64,000 nt of DNA from Gambelia wislizenii (lineage: Eukaryota > Chordata > Lepidosauria > Squamata > Crotaphytidae): positions 213,388,645 through 213,452,644 of the forward strand of contig JAUMIR010000005.1 of NCBI GenBank assembly GCA_030847615.1. The letters run 5' to 3'. The position numbers were made by a program, and so were the translations under genes. Numbering within the stretch: position 1 is the first letter of the stretch; every line of letters starts with the position of its first letter. This document shows positions 37,201-49,200 of this stretch, piece by piece. A model generated the notes under the pieces. The model saw only the letters and a list, made by a program, of their open reading frames with translations, was not told the origin of the DNA and did not search any database.

Positions 37201-40200
37201 GAATCCTACATTCCATCTTTAAGTAATTTCAAAACTCTGATCCATAATAAATGCACTAAGAAATAAGACATGTTAAAGACAACAGGGCTTCCTTTTGGCG
37301 GTATTTTTGGAATCATCTTGCATCTTAAATTTGTTCACTAAGTTCTTAACTTCCTTACTTTCAAAAGAAAGGTATGCAATAAAAATATTTTTAAAAGAAC
37401 CCACAAATTCCCAAGCTGTTGTTTGAGACAACTCTTTTAAAGACAAGTCTTAAATAATGCTTTTATTGTGCAATCACCATGATTCATCCATGGAATTGCA
37501 TAGGGGACTTCAGTTTGCAATCCTCCTGTGCTTTTTCACTGCTACTTCTGCCTCTTCTTATGACTGAAAATACATTGAGGAGGAAAAGATGGAATAGCTG
37601 CACAGTATCTTTTAATCAGTAGGAGTACAAGGCATCTTTTGGAAATTACCATATATAGAATAATAGAATTGGAAGGGACCACAAGGACCATCAAGTTCAA
37701 TCCCCTGCCATTCAGGGATACGTAATTAAAGCGCTCTGGAAAGATGCCCTCCAATCTCTGTTTAAAGACCTCCAAAGAAGGGGAGTCCACCACCCTCCAA
37801 GGCAATCTATTCCACTATCGAACAACTCTTATAGTAAAAAAAAATTCTTCCTGATATTTAGGTAGATTCTCTCTTTTTGCAATTTGAATCTATTGGTTCA
37901 CGTTCTGGAGCAGCAGAAAACAAAGCTTGCTCTATCTTTTACATAACATCCCTTGAGATATTTAAAGATTGCTATAATGTCATCTCTCAGTTTTCTCTTT
38001 TCCAAGCTAAACATATCCAGTTCCCTGATCTTGGGCAAATCACACTCTCTCAGCCTCAGAGGAAGGCAAGGCAAATCCCCTCTGAACAAATCTTGCCAAG
38101 AAAACCCCATGATTACAGAGTCTTAGAGTCTCCATAAGTTAGAAACTACTTGAAGGCACACAACAACAAGATTACATATCTATAAACTTATATTTGTAGA
38201 GTGGTCTCAGCTCATTTTATTTATTTTTTTGGCTTCCCCTATTATATTCCAAATTTATAGCAACTTTTCAGTATTTGTTCATAAACAGCTATAAAATAAG
38301 ACAAGATTGTAAACTGGCCTTTGCTCATATTTCTACCTGAATGTCGAAGAGCAGAGTATCCTTGTTCATCCTCCCATCCCCATGTAGGTTCACTCTTGTT
38401 AAATGCAGAATGAAAACCAGGGATTTCATGGTACCAGTCTATGGCTGTACTGCTATAATTTAAAAAAAGAAACACTGTGTGACATGTTCAGTTATGAAAT
38501 AAGTGAAGTTAAACTTTATTACCAAATACAGTAAATAAATAAATAAATAAATAAATGTCTCAGCAACACTTAGGAAATCATAAGGAGAAGAGGGGGAAAT
38601 AGTGCACAGTGGGTGCTCTGGATCTGCAGGGTTTCAGTGCTGGGACCCCTGCGGGTGGCAAAAAATGTGGGTGGTCATGCCCCAGATTATCAAATATTGA
38701 TGATGTGCATGTAGATGCATCAGAATGGACACATGCACGTCACTGCCATTTTAGGTATGGGATGCAACAATCCACAGGCAGTTGAAACTGAAGATTGGGA
38801 GTCCACAGATCAGAAAGGCCTACTGTATTGTGTTGATCATGCATGTTTCCAACACATGGGGAATATGCTGTCAGCAAAGCTATAGTGGGCCCTTGGAATC
38901 TGTTGAGGTTTGGTTCCAGGAACTCCCATGGATAACAAAATTCATGGATGCTCAAGTCCCATTATATTCATTAGTCTAGTAGTAAAATGGCGTCCCTTAT
39001 GTAAAATGGCAAAAACAAGGTTTGCTTTTTGGAAAGTTTTGTTTGTTTGTTTTTAATATTGTAAAGCCATGGATGGTGGAATCCATGGATGCAGAATCCA
39101 CAGATACAGAGGACTGACTGTACTTTGTTACTGTTAACTGGTAAGTTGGCTTTGACTTACATCAACCCTATGAATAAGAGACCTTAAAGATATCCCTGCA
39201 ACAGGGATAGACTCAGCCCTGCAAACTCAGGACTATGTCTTCCTTTACTGAGTCAATCCACCTATGTTGTAGTCCTTCTCTTTTTCTACTGCCTTTAATT
39301 TTACTTACTTATCCATAATTCTTTGATGGTTCTGACATTAAAAAAAACATGGCAGAAATTTCTTGCAATATCAAGAATCCCAAGCACACCCTGGATTAAT
39401 TTCTTGCACTAGGCAATGGCCCTACATGAGCTGTTGAAGCCACTGACCACCCCTCCGGCTCTTGATCCTAGTTAAGTTTTTTTTTAAAGTAAACATTCAC
39501 TTTGAAGTGAATGTATGTAGAATCTACATATATTGTAGATCCACTTCCAGTTCAACTAATTAATGCTGAATTTAAGTGGTCAATATTTGAAGAAAGCTTG
39601 TCACCACCAATAAATTATTTTATTAAGAAACATATAAGAAAGGAAATGGTAGTTCGCTATCTACAAATTGATACACAAATGTTTGTAGTTTATGATTAGT
39701 TGTGTAAAAATTGTTATGGAAATATTTAAGATATATATAATTAAAGTCTATGCACAATAGCTATAAAAGGATCTCTATACATAAAAGGATCTCTATGGCT
39801 AGCCAGAAAATATAGCATTCTTTGTCTTTCCTTATATGGTTTGTTCTTCTTTGACATATCAGAAATTACCATTTGACCTGATTCTGAGGTGAGTCAGTGG
39901 GAGTTTTGTCATTGAAACATTAGATTTTAGGAAAGTTTTCTATCATTAGATTTTCTATCTCCATAGTCTTTGCAGTCAGCCAAGATGTTTTTCAATCCCC
40001 CACAATACTGAACAACTAAAAACCTCAATGTGAAAGCTCCAGAGTTTCTGACTATATCTAACGGACCAAGAAACCATAACTTGACATCAATGCCTCAGCA
40101 AGCAACTGTCTTTGGATTTTCCCAGGGATATTTTAGTGTAAAATGTTTCAAATCACACATCAACAGATTTAAAGAAATGCAAATAAAATTACTGAGAAAC

Positions 40201-43200
40201 CTTGCAAATCCATTTTATGTCACAGAATCTTAGAATCATATAATCTTAACATTGGAAGGGACTGCAAGGGCTATCTAGTTCAATCAACTGCTGTTCAGGA
40301 ATACATAACTGCTGTTCAGGAATACATAAGCATTCCAGAAAGATGCCCACCCAACCAGTGTTTAATGACTTCTAAAGAAGGAGAATCCACCACCCTCTAA
40401 CACAGGAGATTTTCAGACAGCGTTTAACAGTGCTTACCGTGGGATGAGGTCCTGGGAGAGGAACGGCACTCTTGTGCAGCAGGAGGTCATTTTCGGATGC
40501 TGCCGTCCCTCTTCCGGGATCCTTCGTTGCACGTCCGTGAAGCTTTGGAAGCGGCCGCACCATATTTTAAGCATGGAAGTTGCCCGTGCTTAAAATATGG
40601 CGCGGCCGCTTCCAAAGCTTCACAGACATGCAACGAAGGATCCCGGAAGAGGGACAGCGTCATCTGAAAATGACCCCCTGCCACGCAAGAGCACCGTTCC
40701 TCTCTTGGGACCTCATCCTGTGGTAGGCACTGTTAAACGCTGTCTGAAAATCTCCACAGTCTATTCCACTATCAAACACTTCTTATAGTAAAGAAGTTCT
40801 TCCTAATGTTTAGGTGAAATGTCTTTTTTTGTAATTTGAATCCATTGGTTCAGTATTTAAGAACAGTTTAGGAGTATCATAATTTCATTTTTGTTTGGAA
40901 TCTCTCTAAACAAAGGATTTCCCACTTGTGTGTTGAGATACACTGATCTCTCACTCACAACCCAAGGTTTGCCAGAGCTATTCAGGAAAGCTTTGGATTT
41001 CTCCAGAACTACCAATCCATCCCCCCATCCCATGACTTGTGCATCCTTTCCCCATGTTTTAAATAATATTTTAAGTGGCTACTCCCATGCTAGAAGATGT
41101 CTAATTTCTAGATCTGATTGATGCATCACCCTTATAGCAGATACTTTAGAGTTTACAAAATTATGAAAATCGCCTGCACATCTAATTTTCAGTGATTCCG
41201 GGTGAAATCTAACACTATTCAACTGATTTTCAAGCCTTAAAGGGTTCAAGGCAAATGGCAGGTAGAAAAGTAATTGTTTACTTCTCTAACTGTAATTGTA
41301 TTATTATAGATGGTACTGATGTTTTATTTATTTTTTTGTTAGTGTGTATATGGATATAAAAAGAAAAGTAATAATTCTGTATTTTTGATGTGAGTTCAGC
41401 ACATATTCATTCTACTTTCATTCAGAAAATAATGTGAGTGAGTTATGATTATGAAAATAAAACAGCAGCAACTTTTTCAGGATATGTTTTTGAGATTTCT
41501 GTCATGTTTATTATCTATTTCAAACATGTATTTATGACAGATAAATTTCCTGTCCAAATGGTGTCTGACCATGTGTAGTAATGTCTCTTCACTCACCTAC
41601 TGATGCAGTCACCACTCAGTGAATCACAGCTTCCTGCACAATCACATGGCCGGCAGCCATAATCTCCAAAGCCCCAGTATCCTACCATGCATCTTTCACA
41701 TTGAGGACCTGCCACTCCAGGTTTGCAGGGACAGTCACCATTGCTGGGATCACAGAAGGTGCTATTACTAAAGGGAAGTACAGCTGATCCAATAGGGTGA
41801 CAGGAGCACACTGCAATATTAACACAGACCCAAGAGGTTACTTTCCCTGGGGGAGGAATTGTGTTTTAAATTTAATAATTATAAATATTCATTAACATTT
41901 TAAATAATCTCAATTACTTTGCAGTAGAGTCTTAAAGAGTCATATAGGTAGTTAAAATAGGAGAAGGGGAACAATCTGTGTAACCTTCAAGCATACTGCC
42001 ACTGTTTACCATGCTAAATAAGATAATGACCTGCTTTATCTAGTAAATACTGATTCCTGAGCAAATATTACACATTGCTTACTAAAGAGTATGCTTAGTA
42101 TAGCTAAGGATTGCTTTAACAGCTCTTTCATTTGTTTTGACCTTGCAGCTTTTTCATTTTCATTGTTTCCCAGTGATTGAGCAAAACTGTTGACCTGAGC
42201 TGGTAATAGCTACATAATTCCATTCTTTGCCATATATGAATAAGAGGTTATCAGACAGGCTGTTAGCAACATAAACTAAGCATGACACAAGGGGCATTAT
42301 TTCTCAGTTGAGACTATAATCTCTGCTTAATCTCCTCAAAGCTTTCTTTCACTTGGAGCTATCCAAAAAGCTCTTCACACTTTATGCAAGTGGGCTGGGG
42401 GGATCTGTAATGGAACAATTTCATGCAGGAAATATCTATCTCCTCTGTTGGCTCTATCATGTGTCACTCAGACTCCACTGATGCAGACTTTATACAGATG
42501 ATAGCAGTTAAAGATGAAACTGGGAGAGTTGCCCAGGAATGAAACTCATGATGACTTGGTTAGAGGCAACAGCTGAAAAACATTTCCTTTGAATCAGTAG
42601 ATCTTGCAGAAATAGTAAATTGATCAAGAAGAAAAAGTGAGAAAAGAAAGCTTTCAGGAAGAGTCTCTGTTGTAGGGGGATGCTTTTATTATCTATATAG
42701 ATTTTTCTGTATGTAAAATACAAACTATTTATTCATCCTTGAAACTGAGCCATGTCTGGCAATTACTTCCTGTGTTTCTTAGAAACTGATACTGACTATA
42801 ACTTTGCCAGTACTTTATGGGCTTAAAGAAACACATTTTTTCTACGTTTCTATGCACAGTGTATGTGTGAACTAGTGAGTCACAGATCTGACACAGCAGC
42901 AACTGTTATAATCACAATCAGAGCTGCAACGATTAGGGAAATTGCTATCATTCAGTGCACCTAGAGACTGGAAAAATTATTTTTTTAGATTACAACTCCC
43001 AGAATCCTCCAGTTGGCATGAGTTTTGGGAGTTAGCCCAGAAAAGTAACTTTTTCAAGCATAGTTGAATATGTGCTTCCAAAGAGGTTGTTGTGTGCCTT
43101 CAAGTTGTTTCCAACTTATGGGTTTTCTTGGCCAGATTTGTTCAGATGGGGTTTGCCTTAGCCTTCCTCTGAAGCTGAAAGAGTTTGACTTCCCAAGGTC

Positions 43201-46200
43201 ACCCAATGGGTTTCCATGGCTGAGCAGGGATTTAAACCCTGGTCTCCAGAGATGTAATCCAATGCTCACACAACTACACCACACTTGCTGTTTTTCAAAG
43301 AGTGCTTAAGTGGCTATAACTGGGAAGGCTTGTATTTCTTGGATGAAATGGCCCTGAGACAGGCATGCTTACAAGGCCATTCAGAGAATCTGTAACTAAC
43401 TTAAGCTTTTAATATAATGGTCCTTGGGTGAAGCTTTCCTGTCATTCATATGTGTACATATGTGTCTTTAAGATAAAAAAAAAACAACATAAAGGACTTT
43501 AGTAAAAACTTTTGAGATTGACTAGGAAAAAGACATTTTTAGCATAGGCCATTCATCTGATGAAGTGGCTTGTAGTCCATGAAATCTTATGTTAGAAATT
43601 TCTTTTTCCCAGTTACTGTCAAAGGTACTACTTTGATGCTAAAACAGACTAACATGGCTGGCTCTTTGAATAGATCTTAAATATGTTATTCCTCATTGCA
43701 CATTTATTTTACAAAAAAGTGGCACTGCCCTTGGATATGAAGTGTTTGCAAGACCTTCTTAGCTACTATTTTTCTGAACAGACATGGTTTGGCTAAAATT
43801 GAAGGAGTCAGGAGAACTTGTTGACTTGTGGAGAGCCTCTTGTCATGGCTCTGACTCTGATTAGCAGCTAGACTCTGAAATCCAGAAGGAACCAACTGGT
43901 CTCTTCCAACTCTATGATTCTATGACTAGGATCACCAGTGGTTTAAGCCATGGAGATGCTGAACCCAAACCCAGGGCCTGACAGTCTGAGTGCCTGTAGA
44001 ACCAGACTGACAGTCTGAGTGCCTGTAGAACACGTTCCCCAACTTGGACTAAAATGTTGGTACAGGCAGTGCTCAAGGTAGGGGCCGAGTCAGAGATGAT
44101 AGACTAATAGCACTACTCATTAAAGGATCACCATTCTTCAGGATGGGATGGAGCCTGAAAGGAATAGCTTGGCCAAGGAAAAAGGAAAGTCCTCAGTTGA
44201 GCTCCAGATGTAGTAAGAGCAAGTTTGGTTGGAGCTGTTGAAAGGCGTTCCATCTCACCTCCAGATCTCAGGTACCAACTGTGTCCTGTGGTCCCTGGTC
44301 AAGGTCAGGAGAGGATATACCTCTTTTTGTTCTCCCGTATTCTGAGTGTTGAGTCTTACCATTGTCACCTCAACTAACATTGCAATGGGTACTAGAAATA
44401 GGGGAAATAGGAGTTCTGGGCCATGTATCTTTTCCTTTGTGTCAACCGCCCGTAATAGAAAGGGCTTCTATACTTCTCTTTTTAAACAAACATAGTTCCA
44501 CAAGTTAGGACATCACAGAGAACAGGAGTTAGTTTAAAATCAGGACTGGATGCTACCAATCCTCTCCTCTAGCATGCAGCAGAAAACAAACATTGAGTGA
44601 GACCAAGGATAGCCACAGTCCGGTCAGGTTCAGTGAAGCCTGTAAGGACACATTTGCAATGAAAGTATTATGTGATGGCATATACAGTATAATGATTGGC
44701 AAGTCCTTGGTATTTACAAAAGATTCCCATTATGTATGAACTAGCCCCCATTATTTTGGGCTGGATACGTATCCAAATCCCTGGATACGTAGGGACAATT
44801 GTATTGCAATTGAACTCCAGAAATGGAATAATTTCATCGGCCGTTATGGTGATGATACGATTTTGATGCTTAGTAAACCTGTGGAGGCCCTTTGCCATCT
44901 ACAGGTTATGCTAAAAAAAAAGAAAAAAGAAAAATCTGCAATACTATCTGGACTGAAGGTTAACTTTCCTATGTTCAATCTGAAGTGTTTTAATATATTC
45001 TTCCTCCTACCCAAATAGTTATTTCCTGAATGTTAAATATTACTTTAACCAGAAAACAGTTCCATTACCTGGGAGTGCAGATAACTGAAAAGGCTAAACT
45101 AAATCTTTTGGAGCAGTAGTTTGGAAGCAGGTATTGCATTAAATATGGAATGGCCTAATGTCTCTATCAAGGCACATTGCTGCCATAAAAATGATAATAG
45201 TCCTTCCCAAGCTTTTTTTTATTTTGATTCACTTCCTTTTCAGCTCTCTGACAGGACACTTAAAGCATGGCAGAAGAAGTTAGAGGTCTTTCTTTTCATT
45301 AATTGTAAAGCCAGCATGGCCAAAGCTCTTAGAATGATATAGGTCAGCTTTAAGAGGTGGATTGAGATACCTCTTTTAAAAGCCTATTATGAAGCATGTC
45401 AATTGCACCACTTACTTTAATTAGTAAAAAGCAAACTCAACATTTTGTACCAACTGAAATTCTCAAATGGTAGAACAATTTCTTTCTTTTTTATTTGAGA
45501 AAGCTGTTCACATCTGCAAAATTTACTCATTCAACTTTAAAAGTAGCTTTCCAAGTGTGAAAACAAAGAAAAGAAGCTCTGATGACTGCTATTTCTCAAT
45601 TAAATCCATTATACTGTCCTTTGGAATTTCATTTAGAGAAGTAATTAATGTAAAATATATTGATAAAGCAGAATTAAGTAAATTCAAGTGCTTTTGCAAT
45701 GACACCAATGACTTTGTGGAAGAACCAAGTTAAGAATTTAAATATAATTTGACTTGTGTGGTATCAGTGGATAGTTTTATCAGACCATCGCATAATAAAA
45801 CTCAAGCTTGTCCATTTGAAATTCTGTAGGATATGATGGATGGCTGTGTTAAGGGCTTTATCTGTTGTATATATACTGGTCTGATTGATTTTGTCACAGG
45901 TCCTCCCGATTATCTTCGATAGGTATTGCAATTATCATACATAAATCCCAGTCTTTCCCATCTTTATTGGCAAATTTGTAAGATTAAAGATTATTTTCAA
46001 CATCTATGATGGTAACGATCTCATTCAACAATCTGCTGATGTTAATATGTTCATGCAAGTGAGATGCATTTATGGATGTCTAGTATCCTTTTATTATATA
46101 TTGTCAGGATTGGATCCCTTGGAACCTGTTTCTGCCATTTTCGCTTATTTTCCCATGGCCTTGGTGTATAATGGGCCTAGCAGTTTGTGTGGGGGATGTA

Positions 46201-49200
46201 TGTGTAACTGTTTGGATTTTGTTTGGGAAAGGAAAGATAATGATGCAGCAGCAATTAATGGTTTTCTAAAGCTTGTGAAGAAGGTGGTTTCAGTTTAAGG
46301 AATGCTTGTGTCAGTGGATGATGGATGGCCCAGGGCTGGTTTAAGGCACCAGCAGTGTCAGCATCTGCAGGGGGTCCCATCATTGTGGGGGCCCCATAGT
46401 AACCCTCCTCCTGAAAAAGCATTATTAGTAATAATCTGAATATCCTGTACTATGAATAGCTTAGGTTGAGTTAGGTTACATTGACCTGAGATAAACATAT
46501 GGAGACCCAAAATAAAGCATTGCAGGGCCCCCCAAAATCCCTTAAACCAGTCCTGGGATGGCCAATGATCTTGTAGCCTGCCAGATTTTGGTGACTGTAA
46601 AATGCTTTTAATTTAGAGTGTGTGTGTTAGGCTCCCATCCCCAGCAATGACTTTGTATGCTTCCTGAATTTCTAGCAATAAAGTTTTCTGATGCACTCTG
46701 AAACTTGTGTTCTATGAATTTGGGAAAGCTGATATCTGACATATGTATGCATGTGAGGAGTCATCCTGATATGGTTCCCAATGAGAACAGATGATGTTTT
46801 GGAACAGTCCATTCTGATTGGCCAGAATTCTGTACTGTGGACTTCTGTGTGTTCTCCTGAATTGTTCAACAACAAACGGTTAACATATACGCAATGAACA
46901 GGAAATACTGATCATGGTATTATAATATCCTCACTGTTATTCTTGTATAATTTGTTTAATCAACATTTTGTTCATGTACAATAATAATAAAATTATTATT
47001 TTGAAAAGTAATTTTTATGCAGGCAATAGATTATCTTCATCATTATCATATATGATACCTTTCTTCCACAGAGCTCATAGTGGCATCTCCCCATCTCTAA
47101 TTCTATCCTCAAAGCAAGCCTGTGAGGTAGATCGATCTGAATGAGGGTGTCTGGCTCAAGACTGCCCGTAAGCCTATGAAACAGTAGCAATATGGCTAAA
47201 TAGGGTTTGAAGCTTAGTCTCCTTACTCCTAGTATGACGCTACAGTGCACTGGTGAGATCCAATTAACATTTCCCCCCAGTAATCAGTATTTCAACAACT
47301 CCTAACTGCTTGTGTTTACTTTAAGGGTTTGGTAGGGTGAACTACTGAAAACAAAATGGCTTGAAAAACCCAGGATGCATAAAAATACAAACATGGAACT
47401 CTGATTTGTCAATGGCTTTTAAAAATGCCAGCCTGCAATGTTGGGAGTTTGTGTAAATATTCAAAGCAACTTTCAGCTGCATCACAGCTATCTTGAAGTA
47501 TATACAATGAAAGGTTGCTAATGGAGTTCTGCCTCTTGTGAATTCCCACTTACAGATAAACTGGAATGAACCAGGGGAGAGTTGCCTAATGAGATATTGG
47601 ATCTGTTCCTCTATTTACAGATGTGATGATGACAATAGTATCTACTAGAACATAAGAAGAATGCATGATAAAAGGTTATCGTCTTCAAGCATTTACATTC
47701 CAAAATTGATACTGGCTTACATTTACAGGCATCTGGGGCAGAAAATGGCCTTCTGAGGTCTCGGTAGTAGCCTGGTTTGCAACGCTGACAATGCTGTCCT
47801 TCAGTATTGTGTTGACAATTATCACAAACTCCACCACTTTGGTTCCCTGATGCCAGCCATGTGTCCATGTCAAAATGGCAAGTGTCAGAATGTCCATTGC
47901 ACTTACAGGCTGAAACATAGCCAAGATTGTTCTTTTTTTAAAAGACACATTAAACTTGCTGCTGTTTACAAAAGAAAAAAAAAGGGGGGGACTACTACTA
48001 TTTATCCCTGTAAATAATGAAATCAAATGCATTGCTAGCCTGCAGAAGTTTCTAAAATGTACTCATTGTTATTGTCACTGTCTACGTCCTCTGATTTAGT
48101 TAACTGAAAGGTCATAAAATTGCTACAACTTACAGTAAGCTCTCAAAGAGAAGTACTGTACAGTATATGTTAATTATTTTAGAATACAAAAATATCCAAC
48201 CACTTATTCAGGAAACTAGGTAAAATTTGAAGTTCAAAGACATTAGCTCTCATCAAATTTCAGCAAGGCCTCTTGTCATGCTATTCATTTACACTCACAG
48301 AAACCCCCCCTTTTTTTTACATTTTTGGAATGTATATTGGAAAAGATTAAGTGTTTTAATGTCCAGTACAATTCATTTAGGTGTCCGATGACAACATGAA
48401 TAATTAGTCCTGGATTCCAAAAGGATGCCAAGCAAATAGTTCCCTCTTGGTAAAATGCACATTAACATTTTTGTAAATGTCAGTGTTTAAACATGATGTG
48501 GATGTCAACATCAGTTTTGTCTTGCTAATTTCTTTCACATGGAGTTCTTTGAATTTGGGGAATATAAGAAGAATAGTTGTAAAAAGGAATTCCATTTATC
48601 ATAGACTAGAAACACTTGTATGAATTTGAATTTACTACTTACATCTGCATTCATTGGGGGCTCCTGTCTTGCCATTTGCAGCTTGCCAAGGCTGATCATT
48701 GTAGAGAGGAGCACAGTGTTGACAGTGAAGCCCTGCAGTATTGTGTTTACACATGCACCTTCCATGGACCTAGCAGTGGGAAACAAACTAAGCAAACAAA
48801 CATGCAAATCTACCTGCTACACAAAATTTTCAGATGACATAATCTAATCTAGGCAAGAGTGCATTGCTGCTGTAACAGAAGCCATTCCTTACAAGAAGAT
48901 GAACAAGGGCTTATCCAGATGGTAATAGATGGATTTTCACAAAGAACCATAATAACTTTGATTATGGGTTTGTCTAGACTTGCCAGAATATGCCGCCTTC
49001 CAACCAGGGTATATTGGCCCCAGATCTGGCCTGTTTCCCCCGTTACCTAGATGAAATGGGATGGGGTCCACATGCACACACAGGCCAGCATTGGCAGGCA
49101 CCTCATCTGCTATCATGTGTCACCCCTTCTGAAGCCAGGAAGGAGGCCCTCAGCATGTGAGCAAAGCTCGTCACAAGCAGGGGGGCTTGTTCACATGCTG

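Noticed and set aside
43975..44030. 27-bp tandem duplication (GACAGTCTGAGTGCCTGTAG)
   Set aside because: Only two units, no further structure; ordinary replication slippage.
45467..45733. 88-codon plus-strand frame
   Set aside because: No family resemblance and no splice context in the NTN4 intron; probably chance.
47685..48032. 115-codon minus-strand frame over an NTN4 exon
   Set aside because: Out of frame with the EGF module; runs through the splice acceptor into the intron.
48535..48807. 90-codon minus-strand frame over an NTN4 exon
   Set aside because: Same DNA but a different frame from the netrin reading; the real exon is 48769-48643 with the cysteine pattern in another frame.
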